From assembly GCA_016713535.1 (NCBI GenBank), contig JADJOY010000001.1, positions 290,640-354,639 on the forward strand: a stretch of DNA of 64,000 bases, given 5' to 3'. Source of the DNA: JADJOY01 sp016713535 [NCBI: Deltaproteobacteria bacterium] (lineage in GTDB: Bacteria > JADJOY01). Position 1 is the stretch's first letter. Each line of letters begins with the position of its first letter. Both the position numbers and the translations under genes were made by a program. Below, one piece after another: positions 27,401-41,948 of the stretch. Below the pieces are notes generated by a model that was not told where the DNA came from, did no database searches, and saw nothing but the letters and a program-made list of their open reading frames with translations.

Positions 27401-27462
27401 GGGTCCATCCGCGCCGAGTTCGGTCAAGGATCCGCGAGTCGAGTCGAGTCGAGGGGGAAGTC

Positions 27463-28656
27463 ATGTCGAAGCAGAAGTTCGATCGGAAGCTGCCGCACGT
27501 GAACGTCGGGACGATCGGTCACGTGGACCACGGGAAGACGACGCTGACGGCGGCGATCACGAGCGTTCTGGCGAAGAAGGGTTGGGCGCAGTTTGTGGCG
27601 TACGACCAGATCGACAAAGCGCCGGAAGAGAAGGCGCGCGGGATCACGATCGCGACGGCGCACGTGGAGTACCAGACGGCGAACCGTCACTACGCGCACG
27701 TGGATTGCCCGGGTCACGCGGACTACATCAAGAACATGATCACGGGTGCTGCGCAGATGGACGGTGCGATCCTGGTGGTGTCGGCGGCGGATGGCCCGAT
27801 GCCGCAGACTCGCGAGCACATCCTTCTGGCTCGTCAGGTCGGTGTTCCGTACATCGTGGTGTTCATGAACAAGTGCGACATGGTGGACGACCCCGAGTTG
27901 CTGGATCTGGTGGAGCTCGAGGTTCGGGACCTGCTCAAGCAGTATCAGTTTCCGGGCGACGAGATCCCGATCGTGAAGGGGTCTGCGTTGAAGGCGCTTT
28001 CGTCGGACTCGCCAGATTCCGCGGAGGCGAAGTGCATCTTGGACCTGATGGCGGCGGTGGATGCGTATGTTCCGCTTCCGAAGCGCGACGTGGACAAGCC
28101 GTTTCTGATGCCGATCGAGGACGTGTTCTCGATCCAGGGGCGCGGGACGGTGGTGACGGGTCGCGTGGAGCGGGGCAAGGTCCGGGTGGGCGAGGAAATC
28201 GAGATCGTCGGGATCAAGCCGACGGTGAAGACGGTGGTGACCGGAGTGGAGATGTTCCGGAAGCTGCTGGATGAAGGCATGGCGGGCGACAACATCGGCG
28301 CGCTGCTGCGGGGTACGAAGCGCAACGAGGTGGAGCGCGGTCAGGTGTTGGCGGCTCCGGGGACGATCACGCCGCACACGAAGTTCACGGCCGAGGTGTA
28401 CATTTTGACGAAGGAGGAGGGGGGGCGGCACACTCCCTTCTTCAACGGTTATCGTCCGCAGTTCTACTTCCGGACGACGGACGTGACGGGATCGGTGGAG
28501 TTGCCGGCGGGCGTCGAGATGGTGATGCCGGGCGACAACGTGAACGTGACGGCGCAGTTGCTGACGCCGATCGCGATGGAAGAGGGTGTTCGGTTCGCGA
28601 TCCGCGAGGGCGGCCGGACGGTGGGCGCCGGGGTCGTGGCCAAAATCCTCGAGTGA
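27463..28656 (+). CDS. tuf: Elongation factor Tu, copy 1
   Basis: GTPase that delivers aminoacyl-tRNA to the ribosome. 397 residues, intact. G1 GHVDHGKT (19-26), G3 DCPGHADY, G4 NKCD, G5 GSALKAL; domains 2 and 3 follow and the protein ends [14 protein letters not shown] 27463 follows a GAGGGGGAAG site. Nearly identical in DNA to the second copy at 44108, with similarity stopping just outside the ORF, which points to gene conversion. This copy is the one with an unbroken frame. Confidence 0.97.
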   Translation: MSKQKFDRKLPHVNVGTIGHVDHGKTTLTAAITSVLAKKGWAQFVAYDQIDKAPEEKARGITIATAHVEYQTANRHYAHVDCPGHADYIKNMITGAAQMDGAILVVSAADGPMPQTREHILLARQVGVPYIVVFMNKCDMVDDPELLDLVELEVRDLLKQYQFPGDEIPIVKGSALKALSSDSPDSAEAKCILDLMAAVDAYVPLPKRDVDKPFLMPIEDVFSIQGRGTVVTGRVERGKVRVGEEIEIVGIKPTVKTVVTGVEMFRKLLDEGMAGDNIGALLRGTKRNEVERGQVLAAPGTITPHTKFTAEVYILTKEEGGRHTPFFNGYRPQFYFRTTDVTGSVELPAGVEMVMPGDNVNVTAQLLTPIAMEEGVRFAIREGGRTVGAGVVAKILE

Positions 28657-28697
28657 TTCACCTGTTTGCGTGAGTCACGAGTCAGGGAGCTGAGACG

Positions 28698-28847
28698 ATG
28701 CGAGATATCATCACGTTGGCTTGCGGTGACTGCAAGCGACGAAACTACACGACCACCAAGAACAAGAAGCGCACGCCGGATCGCCTCGCCTTCAAGAAGT
28801 ACTGTCGATTTTGCCGGAAGCATACGGAGCACAAGGAAACCAAGTGA
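28698..28847 (+). CDS. rpmG: 50S ribosomal protein L33
   Basis: A 49-residue protein starting [20 protein letters not shown]. It has two CxxC-type pairs (CGDC and CRFC), so it is the zinc-binding form of L33. The ATG at 28698 lies in GGAGCTGAGACGATG, with the ribosome site GGAGCTGAG. It sits between tuf and tRNA-Trp-secE, its usual place in bacteria. Confidence 0.95.
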   Translation: MRDIITLACGDCKRRNYTTTKNKKRTPDRLAFKKYCRFCRKHTEHKETK

Positions 28848-28880
28848 TTCTTGTGTCCGTCGGGGCGAAGGCCCCAATAG

Positions 28881-28954
28881 AGGCCAGTAGCTCGAACGGC
28901 TAGAGCACCGGACTCCAAATCCGGGGGTTGGGGGTTCGAATCCCTCCTGGCCTG
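28881..28954 (+). tRNA. tRNA-Trp (anticodon CCA)
   Basis: Acceptor AGGCCAG pairs with CTGGCCT; the anticodon loop CTCCAAA reads CCA. The 3' bases after the discriminator are CCC, so the CCA tail is not encoded, unlike the four tRNAs upstream. A small GGGGC/GCCCC hairpin precedes it. Confidence 0.95.
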
Positions 28955-28996
28955 CCCCTTCGGGATGGGCCCACGAAACGGTTAGGACGTGCGTCG

Positions 28997-29233
28997 ATGA
29001 GTACGAAAGCGAAGGACGACGAGGAGCAGGCCGAAGGGGCCGGGGGGCTCCTCACTCAAGGGCGCAGGTTCCTGGTCGACGTTCGTCAGGAGCTGAATAA
29101 GGTCACTTGGCCCGAGCGGAAGGAGACGGTCACGTCGACCGGGGTAATCCTCTTCTTGGTGGTTCTGACTGCGATTTATCTCGGCGCACTCGATTGGGGT
29201 GTCTCGCGCCTCGTTCGGTGGCTCCTCCAGTAG
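28997..29233 (+). CDS. secE: Preprotein translocase subunit SecE
   Basis: Short 78-residue form: a charged N-terminus, the conserved amphipathic helix (FLVDVRQELNKVTWPERKET) and one transmembrane helix (GVILFLVVLTAIYLGAL). It clamps SecY in the Sec channel. Upstream of nusG in the universal secE-nusG pair. Confidence 0.95.
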   Translation: MSTKAKDDEEQAEGAGGLLTQGRRFLVDVRQELNKVTWPERKETVTSTGVILFLVVLTAIYLGALDWGVSRLVRWLLQ

Positions 29234-29308
29234 CGCTGACCACTCGCCAGGTTCGTGCGCCGGATTCGAGGCACGGCCCACTCCGCATCGCGGTCACAGG
29301 GGACGGGA

Positions 29309-29842
29309 ATGACGAAGCAGTGGTACGTGGTGCACACCTACTCCGGGTACGAGAACAAGGCCAAGCAGGCCCTCGAGGAGCGGGTGCGCCGGGCGGGGAT
29401 GGAGGATCGCTTCGGCGAAATCCTCATTCCACAGGAAAAGACGATCGAACTCGTCAAGGGTCAGAAGCGAACCACCTCGCGAAAGATGTATCCCGGATAC
29501 CTGTTCGTGGAGATGGAGCTTTCGGACGAGACTTGGCACATCGTCCAGAACACCCCGAAGGTCACTAGCTTCGTTGGCGGGGACAAGCAGCACCCGAGTC
29601 CGATTCCCGAGCAGGAAGTGCGGGCGATGCGGAACCAGATCGAAGCCGGTGTGCTCAAGCCGGTAAGCCGCGTTCGCTTTGCCGAGGGTGAGAGCGTGCG
29701 GGTCATCGACGGACCATTCGCGAACTTCGTGGGCGTGGTGGAAGAGGTGAAACCGGAGAAGTCGAAGCTCAAGGTCGCGGTCAGCATCTTCGGCCGGGCA
29801 ACTCCGGTCGAGCTGGATTTCGTCCAGGTCGAAAAAGCCTGA
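29309..29842 (+). CDS. nusG: Transcription elongation/termination factor NusG
   Basis: 177 residues: the NGN domain ([19 protein letters not shown] to [11 protein letters not shown]) binds RNA polymerase, and the KOW domain ([20 protein letters not shown]) binds S10 or Rho. It couples transcription to translation and supports ribosomal operon antitermination. ATG 29309 follows GGGGACGGGA. Confidence 0.97.
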   Translation: MTKQWYVVHTYSGYENKAKQALEERVRRAGMEDRFGEILIPQEKTIELVKGQKRTTSRKMYPGYLFVEMELSDETWHIVQNTPKVTSFVGGDKQHPSPIPEQEVRAMRNQIEAGVLKPVSRVRFAEGESVRVIDGPFANFVGVVEEVKPEKSKLKVAVSIFGRATPVELDFVQVEKA

Positions 29843-29878
29843 CGGAGCTCGGCTCGGGTCGGCTAAGGAGAGAATGCA

Positions 29879-30304
29879 ATGGCCAAGAAGGTCGTCACTC
29901 AGATCAAGCTGCACGTGACCGGCGGTGAGGCAAACCCGTCGCCTCCGGTCGGCCCCGCGCTCGGGCAGCACGGCGTCAACATCATGGAGTTTTGCCGCAA
30001 GTTCAACGAGCGAACTCAGGCCGAGAAGGGGATCACGGTCCCAGTGGTGATCACCGTCTACTCGGACCGCTCGTTCGAATTCGTCACCAAGACGCCACCG
30101 GCATCCGTCCTGTTGAAGCTGGCCGCTGGAGTGGTGAAGGGTGCTCACGACCCGAAGCGAGAAAAGGTCGGCCGCTTGACGCGGGCGCAGGTGGAGGAGA
30201 TCGCAAAGCGTAAGATGCCGGATCTCACAGCAGCCAGCCTTGCGGCGGCGGTGAACTCGATCATGGGAACGGCTCGTAGCATGGGAATCGAAGTGACGGG
30301 CTGA
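29879..30304 (+). CDS. rplK: 50S ribosomal protein L11
   Basis: 141 residues, the normal length; the N-terminal domain carries the flexible [18 protein letters not shown] loop and the C-terminal domain binds the GTPase-associated 23S region (thiostrepton site). Strong AAGGAGAG ribosome site. Part of the rplKAJL-rpoBC run. Confidence 0.97.
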   Translation: MAKKVVTQIKLHVTGGEANPSPPVGPALGQHGVNIMEFCRKFNERTQAEKGITVPVVITVYSDRSFEFVTKTPPASVLLKLAAGVVKGAHDPKREKVGRLTRAQVEEIAKRKMPDLTAASLAAAVNSIMGTARSMGIEVTG

Positions 30305-30324
30305 AGCCCGCGTCTGGGTGAGAC

Positions 30325-31029
30325 ATGCCGACACACAGCAAACGGTTCAAGAAGGCGCTAGCGGGCGTCAACCGCCAAAAGGGCTACTCGGTCGATGATG
30401 CGATCGACGCCCTGCTGGCTACGGCGACTGCTAAATTCGATGAGACTCTTGAGATTGCAGTCCGGCTTGGCGTCGATCCGCGAAAGGCGGACCAGAACGT
30501 CCGGGGAGCGATCGTGTTGCCTCACGGCACGGGCAAGGGAGCCAAGGTGCTCGTCCTCGCTCGCGATGCGGCCAAGGAGAAGGAGGCTCGTGAGGCCGGG
30601 GCGGATCTCGTCGGAAACGACGACTTTCTCAAGCAGATCGAGTCAGGGTGGCTGGACTTCGACAAACTGATCGCGACACCTGACATGATGAAGGACTTGG
30701 GAAAGCTCGGTAAGGTGCTCGGACCTCGGGGACTCATGCCGAGCCCGAAGACAGGCTCGGTTACCTTCGACGTGAAGCGCGCCGTCGAGGAGGCCAAGGC
30801 TGGCAAGGTCGAGTTTAGGGTCGACAAGGCTGGGATCGTGCACGCCGGAATAGCGCGGCGCTCGTTCAAGAAGGACCAAGTGCGCGACAATCTCGTGGCA
30901 CTCATGAACCAAATCAATCGCATGAAGCCCTCCACGAGTAAGGGCATCTACCTCAAGACGATCGCACTCAGCAGCACGATGGGGCCGGGGATCAAGGTCG
31001 ATCCTGCGGAATTCCGAGTAACTGCTTGA
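30325..31029 (+). CDS. rplA: 50S ribosomal protein L1
   Basis: 234 residues; forms the mobile L1 stalk at the E site and often represses its own operon. Signature LGPRGLMPSPKTGSVT is present. Start ATG 30325, 20 bases after rplK. Confidence 0.97.
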   Translation: MPTHSKRFKKALAGVNRQKGYSVDDAIDALLATATAKFDETLEIAVRLGVDPRKADQNVRGAIVLPHGTGKGAKVLVLARDAAKEKEAREAGADLVGNDDFLKQIESGWLDFDKLIATPDMMKDLGKLGKVLGPRGLMPSPKTGSVTFDVKRAVEEAKAGKVEFRVDKAGIVHAGIARRSFKKDQVRDNLVALMNQINRMKPSTSKGIYLKTIALSSTMGPGIKVDPAEFRVTA

Positions 31030-31057
31030 GTCGACGCGTGGGCGGGAGGGCAAGCCG

Positions 31058-31585
31058 GTGAACCGTACTGAAAAGACCGTCAAGGTCGACGAATTGCACA
31101 AGAAGTTCGAGGATATGACCCTCCTGGTGGTGGCTGACTACCAAGGGTTTACGGTCGACCAGTTCACACGCCTGCGGGTGGACCTTCGCGCGGCGAACAG
31201 CGAACTGCACGTCGTGAAGAATCGGCTAGCTCGCAAGGCGGCCGAAAGCACCTCGGTTGACATTCTGGGTGACTCGCTCCGCGGGCCGACTGCGATTGCG
31301 ATGACCGCCGGTGACCCAGTCGCGGTCGCCAAGGTCTTGGTGAAGTACGCAGCCAAGAAGGACGAGGCACCGCTTCGTGTGCGAGCGGGACTTCTCTCCG
31401 GAAAAAGGCTCGACCCGAAAGACGTCGAGGCCCTCGCGACGCTCCCAGGCCTGCCCGAGCTTCGGGCGAAGTTCGTGGGGCTACTATGTGCCGCGCCGCG
31501 GAACTTTCTTGGGGTGCTTCAGGCACCCTCGCGCGACATGGTCGGGATCCTTCATGCGCGGGGTGCTGCGCTCGGCGGTGAATGA
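31058..31585 (+). CDS. rplJ: 50S ribosomal protein L10
   Basis: 175 residues; base of the L7/L12 stalk. N-terminal LLVVADYQGFTVDQFTRLR is the rRNA-binding part; the C-terminal helix that holds L12 dimers ends the protein. GTG 31058 follows GGGAGGG. The gap before it is only 28 bases, too small for a standard L10 leader. Confidence 0.95.
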   Translation: MNRTEKTVKVDELHKKFEDMTLLVVADYQGFTVDQFTRLRVDLRAANSELHVVKNRLARKAAESTSVDILGDSLRGPTAIAMTAGDPVAVAKVLVKYAAKKDEAPLRVRAGLLSGKRLDPKDVEALATLPGLPELRAKFVGLLCAAPRNFLGVLQAPSRDMVGILHARGAALGGE

Positions 31586-31599
31586 CCGAGTCACCGTGG

Positions 31600-31665
31600 C
31601 CCGGTCGCGGCGCCGATCCGGCGCGCGGTACCGAGTCTCCCTTGATCCCGGGACTATCAAGAGAG
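31600..31665 (+). promoter_or_regulatory. Hairpins in the rplJ-rplL gap
   Basis: A 10-base inverted repeat with one mismatch (31637-31646 with 31656-31665) lies beside a GC-rich hairpin (about 31608-31629) in the unusually long 171-base gap. They could be RNA processing or stability elements that help make excess L7/L12. No promoter or T-tract is clear. Confidence 0.3.
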
Positions 31666-31756
31666 TCGCAGGGTGTCCGCGTGGCGCGGGCAGCCGTTCA
31701 CTGAATCGGGAAGTCGTTAGGCAGTCACCGATAAGTCCAGAAAAGGAGCAGGAACG

Positions 31757-32146
31757 ATGACAGAGATCACCAAGGAAGACGTTCTCGCTTGGCTCGACAA
31801 GCGCACCGTGCTCGAACTTGCCGAGCTGACGAAGGAGCTGGAAGGGCGCTGGGGCGTCACTGCGGCTGCGGCCGTGGTTGCAGCGCCAGCTGCCGGTGGA
31901 TCCGCCGCAGGCGCCGCGGCGCCAGTCGAGGAGCAGACCGAGTTCACGGTTATCCTCAAGGACTTCGGCGCCAACAAGATCCAGGTGATCAAGGAGGTTC
32001 GTGCCGTCACAGGGCTCGGGCTCAAGGAAGCCAAGGACCTGGTCGAGGGCGCGCCCAAGCCTGTGAAGGAGAACGTCTCCAAGGAAGAGGCCGCTGACGT
32101 GAAGAAGAAGCTCGAGGACGCTGGTGCAACGGTAGAGGTGAAGTGA
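31757..32146 (+). CDS. rplL: 50S ribosomal protein L7/L12
   Basis: 129 residues: N-terminal dimerisation helices, an Ala-rich hinge ([17 protein letters not shown]) and a C-terminal factor-binding domain ([20 protein letters not shown]). Present in several copies per ribosome; recruits translation GTPases. Strong AAAAGGAG site before ATG 31757. Confidence 0.97.
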   Translation: MTEITKEDVLAWLDKRTVLELAELTKELEGRWGVTAAAAVVAAPAAGGSAAGAAAPVEEQTEFTVILKDFGANKIQVIKEVRAVTGLGLKEAKDLVEGAPKPVKENVSKEEAADVKKKLEDAGATVEVK

Positions 32147-32213
32147 AGTACCGGCTATACCGAGCACCCTTCGTCATTCCAATTTCTGGCGGTATGGCCG
32201 CCGGAGGATCTGC

Positions 32214-36398
<4,185 letters not shown>

Positions 36399-36452
36399 GG
36401 CGTCTGTCGCCTCGCCCGGTCAACCCGTCGGCGTTTCCTGAGGAGGTCCCAC

Positions 36453-39400
36453 ATGGACGATCTTTTCAATTTCTTCGAGCGTCCCAAGAACCCCTCGCAG
36501 TTTAAGGCGATTCGTGTCTCGCTCGCTTCGGCAGAGAAGATCCGGTCGTGGTCGTTCGGTGAGGTGAAGAAGCCCGAGACGATCAACTACCGAACCTTCA
36601 AGCCGGAGCGGGACGGTCTTTTCTGCGCGAAGATCTTCGGTCCGATCAAGGACTACGAGTGTAACTGCGGGAAGTACAAGAGGATGCGCCATCGCGGCGT
36701 GGTGTGCGAGAAGTGTGGCGTCGAGGTGATCCAGTCGAAGGTGCGTCGCGAGCGGATGGGTCACATCGATCTCGCGACCCCGGTCGCGCACATCTGGTTC
36801 CTCAAGAGTCTCCCGAGCAGGCTCGGGGCACTGCTTGACCTGACCCTGAAGGATCTGGAGCGGATTCCATACTTCGAGGACTTCCTTGTCACCGACCCTG
36901 GGGATACGGAGCTGACGTTCGGCCAACTGATGACCGAGCAGCAGTATCGCCAGGCGATGGAGCAGTACGGCGCCGCGTTCACCGCTCGGATGGGCGCGGA
37001 AGCGATCCAGGACATCCTGACCAAGCTGAACATCGAACGTCTGGCCGCCGAACTCCGGCGCGAGATGAAGGTCGCGACTTCAGAGGCCAAGCGCAAGAAG
37101 ATCGCCAAGCGGCTCAAGGTGCTTGAGTGCTTCAATCGGACCGACCGGTTCGTTCGATTGCTTCGAGAGGTCGAAGAGAAGCAGACGAACGACGAGACGA
37201 AGACGGTGCTTCGTGGGTGGATCGAGACCTTCGAGAAGCTCAAGGCGGAGAAGGAAGCGGCCGAGTCAATCGTGGAGATGCAGGCCGTCGATGCGAAGAT
37301 CGAGGACGCGGTTCGCGACCTGAGTCACTCGAAGCAGCTCCGCACCCTCGGGCAGAAGCTGTTCGAGCGCTATCGCAGTTTGAACCGGCCCGAGTGGATG
37401 ATTCTTGACACGATCCCGGTCATTCCGCCGGATCTGCGCCCGTTGGTTCCATTGGACGGTGGGCGTTTCGCCACGTCGGACCTAAACGACCTGTACCGCC
37501 GAGTCATCAACCGTAACAACAGGCTCAAGCGCCTCAAGGAACTGAACGCGCCAGACATCATCATACGTAACGAGAAGCGCATGCTGCAGGAGGCTGTGGA
37601 CGCGCTGCTGGATAACGGGCGCCGTGGCAAGGCGATAACCGGACCGAACAAGCGTCCGCTCAAGAGTCTGAGCGACATGCTCAAAGGAAAGGGCGGCCGG
37701 TTCCGTCAGAACCTGCTTGGGAAGCGAGTCGATTATTCGGGCAGAAGCGTGATCGTCGTTGGCCCCGAATTGAGGCTCCATCAGTGTGGCCTCCCGAAGA
37801 AGATGGCGCTCGAACTCTTCAAGCCCTTCATTTACAACAAGCTTGAGGAGCGTGGTTACGTCACGACCATCAAGGCTGCGAAGAAGCTCGTCGAGAAGGA
37901 AAAGCCCGAAGGTTGGGATGTTTTGGACGAGGTGATCCGCGAGCACCCCGTGATGCTGAACCGGGCGCCCACGCTCCATCGGCTCGGTATTCAGGCGTTC
38001 GAGCCGCTGCTGATCGAGGGTAAAGCGATCCAGCTTCATCCTCTCGTATGCACAGCCTTCAACGCGGACTTCGACGGAGACCAGATGGCGGTCCACGTGC
38101 CTCTGTCACTGGAGGCTCAGATCGAGGCCCGAGTGTTGATGATGAGTACCAACAACATTCTTTCGCCAGCACACGGTGGACCGATCGTGGTCCCATCGCA
38201 GGATATCGTGCTCGGCCTTTACTACCTCACCCGAGAGCAGGCGGGATCTCGAGGCGAAGGTCGTGTGTTCTCCGGCGTGGAGGAGGTGCGGACCGCCTAC
38301 GATTCGGGCGAGGCCGAACTCCACGCTCGAGTGACGGTGCGACTCGATGGTGAGAGGGTTCAGACCACCGTAGGTCGCGTGCTCCTTCGCGAGGTGCTGC
38401 CAGACGAGCTCCCATTCGAACGAATCAATCGGGTGCTCGATAAGAAGGCGCTCGGGGGTCTCATCCGCAGCGCGTTCCTCCTCTGCGGTACGAAGAAGAC
38501 AGTGATCCTGGCGGATCGGCTCAAGGATGTCGGCTATTCATTTGCCACGCAGGCGGGGATCTCGATCTGCATGGAGGACATGCGGATCCCGAACCGGAAG
38601 GGGGAGCTTCTCGGTGCCGCCCAGGATGAGGTGGAGAAGATCCAGCAGCAGTACACAGACGGCCTGATTACGGACGGCGAGCGCTACAACAAGGTCGTCG
38701 ACATATGGGCGCGGGGCAGCGACGAGATCGCTTCCGAGATGATGAAGGAGATCAAGACACCGCCCGAGGGTGACGCGAGCGAAGGTGGCCGAGACGCGCT
38801 TACGGCTGGATTCAATCCGATCTTCATGATGGCCGATTCCGGTGCGAGAGGTAGCGCTCAGCAGATTCGCCAGCTTGCCGGCATGCGCGGCCTCATGGCG
38901 AAGCCATCCGGCGAGATCATTGAGACGCCGATCACGGCGAACTTCCGTGAGGGCCTGACCGTCGGTCAGTACTTCATCTCGACGCACGGCGCCCGCAAGG
39001 GACTCGCCGATACCGCCCTCAAGACCGCGAATTCGGGTTACCTGACTCGTCGCTTGGTCGACGTCGCGCAGGACGTAGTGATCCTGGAGGACGATTGCGG
39101 AACGCTCGACGGCATCGAGTTGAGTCCGCTGGTCGAAGGGGGCGAGATCATCGAGTCGCTTGGCGACCGCATCCTCGGCCGCTTCGCGCTTCGCGATATC
39201 GCCGACCCGTATACGGGAGAGGTGCTGGTACCTGCGAATGCCGAGATCAACGAAACGCTTGTTGAGCGGATCGAGCAAGCGGGTATCGAACGTGTTCTGA
39301 TCCGAAGCGTGCTCACCTGCCGCGCTCGCCGCGGAATCTGCAAGATGTGTTACGGGCGCGATCTCGCGCGGGGCCTACCAGTCAGTCAGGGAGAAGCTGT

Positions 39401-40868
39401 CGGGGTGATCGCTGCACAGTCGATCGGTGAGCCCGGAACGCAGCTGACGATGCGTACGTTCCACATTGGTGGTATGGCGAGTCGTCGAGCCGAGCAGAGC
39501 ACGCTCGAGGGGCGCACCGACGGCCTCGTTCGGCTAGAGCGTGCGCACGTGGTTGTGAACCGCGAGGGCCACGACATCGTGATGAGCAGGAACGGTGAGA
39601 TCATCATCCGTGACGAGAACGGCCGGGAGCGCGAAAAGTACCCCCTCACCTACGGTGCTCGCCTCAAGGTCAAGGAAGGCAGTCGAGTCAGGAAGGGGAC
39701 GCTCCTCGCGGAGTGGGATCCCTTCACGAATCCGATCCTGTCGGAGGTCGGCGGCATCGTGAAGTTCGGCGATGTGGTCGAAGGTGTCACCATGCGCGAG
39801 CAGGTCGACGAGGTGACCGGCTTCTCGAGCAAGGTGATCATCGAGAGCCGTGACGCGGAGCTCAGGCCACGCGTGTCGATCAAGGATCTCTCCGACACGA
39901 AGCGCACGTTGCCAGTGCCCGGGACCGCCCGCCAGGCCCGTTACCTCTTGCCGGTAGGCGCGATCATCACGAAGGTCGAAGGCGACGAAGTCCAGGCCGG
40001 CGATATCATCGCGAAGATCCCTCGTGAAACCGCGAAGACCAAAGACATCACGGGAGGTCTGCCTCGAGTTGCGGAGCTCTTTGAAGCCCGGCGTCCGAAA
40101 GAGGTCGCGTTCATCAGCGATATCGACGGAACCGTGACTTTTGGCCGCGATACGAAGGGCAAGCGGAAGGTGGTCGTAACGCCGCCAGAGGAACGGGGTG
40201 AGGCGGCCGAGTATTTGATTCCGCGCGGAAAGTACATCCGGGTACAAGAGGGCGATTTCGTCCGAGCTGGTGACGTCCTCATGGATGGTTCGCCCAACCC
40301 GCACGACATTCTTCGGGTGAAGGGCGAGAAGGACCTCATGAAGTTCCTGGTGGACGAGGTTCAGGAGGTCTATCGGCTCCAGGGCGTCCGGATCAACGAC
40401 AAGCACATCGAAGTGATCGTACGCCAGATGCTGCGTCGAGTCCGCGTGACAGACGTGGGCGACACCGACTTCATCGTGGGCGAGCAGGTCGAAAAGCACG
40501 AGTTTCAGGACGTCAACGCCGCTGTCATCGGCAAGGGAGGTCGGCCGGCGACGGGGGAGCCACTCCTGCTCGGCATCACGAAGGCTTCGCTGTCGACCGA
40601 GAGCTTCATCAGCGCCGCCAGCTTCCAGGAGACGACCAAGGTCCTCACCGAGGCTGCGATCGTTGGGAAGGTCGACCACCTGCGTGGCCTCAAGGAGAAC
40701 GTCATCATGGGGCGCCTGATCCCCGCCGGTACCGGGCTTCCGAACTACGGGCCGCGTCGGATCGACGTCGATGTCGATGGTACGGACGACGAGATCGCCT
40801 ACGCGCCCTTGACCATCATCCCGACCACTCCTGGGCACGACGGCATCACGAGCGCCGAGGGGGCGTGA
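36453..40868 (+). CDS. rpoC: RNA polymerase beta' subunit
   Basis: 1471 residues. The N-terminal zinc finger [20 protein letters not shown], catalytic NADFDGDQM with its three aspartates, the trigger loop region ([17 protein letters not shown]), and a second zinc site ending [13 protein letters not shown] are intact. ATG 36453 follows TGAGGAGG. It closes the rplKAJL-rpoBC run; a separate promoter for the str genes follows. Confidence 0.98.
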   Translation: MDDLFNFFERPKNPSQFKAIRVSLASAEKIRSWSFGEVKKPETINYRTFKPERDGLFCAKIFGPIKDYECNCGKYKRMRHRGVVCEKCGVEVIQSKVRRERMGHIDLATPVAHIWFLKSLPSRLGALLDLTLKDLERIPYFEDFLVTDPGDTELTFGQLMTEQQYRQAMEQYGAAFTARMGAEAIQDILTKLNIERLAAELRREMKVATSEAKRKKIAKRLKVLECFNRTDRFVRLLREVEEKQTNDETKTVLRGWIETFEKLKAEKEAAESIVEMQAVDAKIEDAVRDLSHSKQLRTLGQKLFERYRSLNRPEWMILDTIPVIPPDLRPLVPLDGGRFATSDLNDLYRRVINRNNRLKRLKELNAPDIIIRNEKRMLQEAVDALLDNGRRGKAITGPNKRPLKSLSDMLKGKGGRFRQNLLGKRVDYSGRSVIVVGPELRLHQCGLPKKMALELFKPFIYNKLEERGYVTTIKAAKKLVEKEKPEGWDVLDEVIREHPVMLNRAPTLHRLGIQAFEPLLIEGKAIQLHPLVCTAFNADFDGDQMAVHVPLSLEAQIEARVLMMSTNNILSPAHGGPIVVPSQDIVLGLYYLTREQAGSRGEGRVFSGVEEVRTAYDSGEAELHARVTVRLDGERVQTTVGRVLLREVLPDELPFERINRVLDKKALGGLIRSAFLLCGTKKTVILADRLKDVGYSFATQAGISICMEDMRIPNRKGELLGAAQDEVEKIQQQYTDGLITDGERYNKVVDIWARGSDEIASEMMKEIKTPPEGDASEGGRDALTAGFNPIFMMADSGARGSAQQIRQLAGMRGLMAKPSGEIIETPITANFREGLTVGQYFISTHGARKGLADTALKTANSGYLTRRLVDVAQDVVILEDDCGTLDGIELSPLVEGGEIIESLGDRILGRFALRDIADPYTGEVLVPANAEINETLVERIEQAGIERVLIRSVLTCRARRGICKMCYGRDLARGLPVSQGEAVGVIAAQSIGEPGTQLTMRTFHIGGMASRRAEQSTLEGRTDGLVRLERAHVVVNREGHDIVMSRNGEIIIRDENGREREKYPLTYGARLKVKEGSRVRKGTLLAEWDPFTNPILSEVGGIVKFGDVVEGVTMREQVDEVTGFSSKVIIESRDAELRPRVSIKDLSDTKRTLPVPGTARQARYLLPVGAIITKVEGDEVQAGDIIAKIPRETAKTKDITGGLPRVAELFEARRPKEVAFISDIDGTVTFGRDTKGKRKVVVTPPEERGEAAEYLIPRGKYIRVQEGDFVRAGDVLMDGSPNPHDILRVKGEKDLMKFLVDEVQEVYRLQGVRINDKHIEVIVRQMLRRVRVTDVGDTDFIVGEQVEKHEFQDVNAAVIGKGGRPATGEPLLLGITKASLSTESFISAASFQETTKVLTEAAIVGKVDHLRGLKENVIMGRLIPAGTGLPNYGPRRIDVDVDGTDDEIAYAPLTIIPTTPGHDGITSAEGA

Positions 40869-40888
40869 TTGTCCGGGGCGGTGACCGC

Positions 40889-40917
40889 TTGACGGGCGTC
40901 GCCATATCGAATAAATA
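40889..40917 (+). promoter_or_regulatory. Promoter of the str operon (rpsL)
   Basis: TTGACG (40889-40894), a 17-base spacer and TAAATA (40912-40917) in a noticeably AT-rich patch (40900-40930), about 95 bases before rpsL. I see no terminator hairpin for rpoC here. Confidence 0.55.
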
Positions 40918-41011
40918 TAGGCTTTTTAAGCTCTCGTTCGACGACGCAACGCGTAACGGCCGCGCAGAAGCGTGCTGCCGACGCGACGTATCGTCCGCAG
41001 GAAGGTTCCTG

Positions 41012-41383
41012 ATGCCCACGATCAACCAACTCGTTCGCCGCGGGCGAAAGAAGATCCGCAATCGGACGGCCGCCCCGGCTCTGAAGAGTTGTCCTCAGGT
41101 TCGTGGGGTCTGTCTGCGGGTGTACACGTCCACGCCGAAGAAGCCGAACTCGGCTCTCCGGAAGGTGGCGCGCGTGCGTCTCACGAACGGGATGGAGGTC
41201 ACTACCTACATCCCGGGTATCGGGCACAACCTGCAGGAGCACTCGGTGGTGTTGATCCGCGGTGGGCGCGTGAAGGATCTGCCCGGTGTGCGGTACCACA
41301 TCATTCGCGGGACGCAGGACTCGCTTGGTGTATCGGATCGGCGGCAGGGTCGGTCCAAGTACGGCGCAAAGCGGCCGAAGTGA
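41012..41383 (+). CDS. rpsL: 30S ribosomal protein S12
   Basis: 123 residues from ATG 41012 (site GGAAGG). Decoding-centre motifs [11 protein letters not shown] and KDLPGVRYH keep the two lysines linked to streptomycin sensitivity. The longer open frame upstream is not conserved. Confidence 0.97.
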   Translation: MPTINQLVRRGRKKIRNRTAAPALKSCPQVRGVCLRVYTSTPKKPNSALRKVARVRLTNGMEVTTYIPGIGHNLQEHSVVLIRGGRVKDLPGVRYHIIRGTQDSLGVSDRRQGRSKYGAKRPK

Positions 41384-41424
41384 CACCGCAATCGACTGCA
41401 TCAGCGTAGACGAGGATCTGGCGA

Positions 41425-41895
41425 ATGCCGCGACGACGTGAAATTGAGAAGCGCCAGCCCATCCCTGACCCGAAGTACGGGGATGATCTGGTGGCCAAAT
41501 TTGTCAATGTGCTCATGCGCGACGGGAAGAAGAGCACGGCTCAGATGATCTTCTACCGCGCGCTTGAGCGGATGCAGGATCAGACCGGCGAGGAGCCGCT
41601 CGGGTTGTTTCGCAAGGCCCTGGATCGGTCGAAGCCCCAGTTGGAGGTCAAGTCTCGGCGGGTCGGTGGCTCGACCTACCAGGTGCCCGTCCCCGTTAGG
41701 GATGCGCGGCAGGTCGCGCTCGCGAGTCGGTGGCTCGTGCAGTACGCCCGCGAGCGCCATGAAAAGTCGATGGAGGAGCGGTTGGCCGGGGAGTTGGTTG
41801 ATGCCGCGAACGGTCGGGGGGCGACCATCAAGAAGCGAGAAGACACTCACCGCATGGCTGAAGCCAACAAGGCGTTCGCGCACTACCGCTGGTAA
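41425..41895 (+). CDS. rpsG: 30S ribosomal protein S7
   Basis: 156 residues; nucleates the 30S head. Starts [19 protein letters not shown]; contains the beta-hairpin region ([11 protein letters not shown]). Between rpsL and fusA as usual. Confidence 0.97.
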   Translation: MPRRREIEKRQPIPDPKYGDDLVAKFVNVLMRDGKKSTAQMIFYRALERMQDQTGEEPLGLFRKALDRSKPQLEVKSRRVGGSTYQVPVPVRDARQVALASRWLVQYARERHEKSMEERLAGELVDAANGRGATIKKREDTHRMAEANKAFAHYRW

Positions 41896-41948
41896 CGTTC
41901 GGGTGGTTCGGCCGGCTCTTTCGCCCGTGATGTCTGGATTCCTCTGTC

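Noticed and set aside
39534-40838. 434-codon minus-strand frame inside rpoC
   Set aside because: It lies wholly inside rpoC, whose frame is conserved; composition is typical of an antisense shadow.
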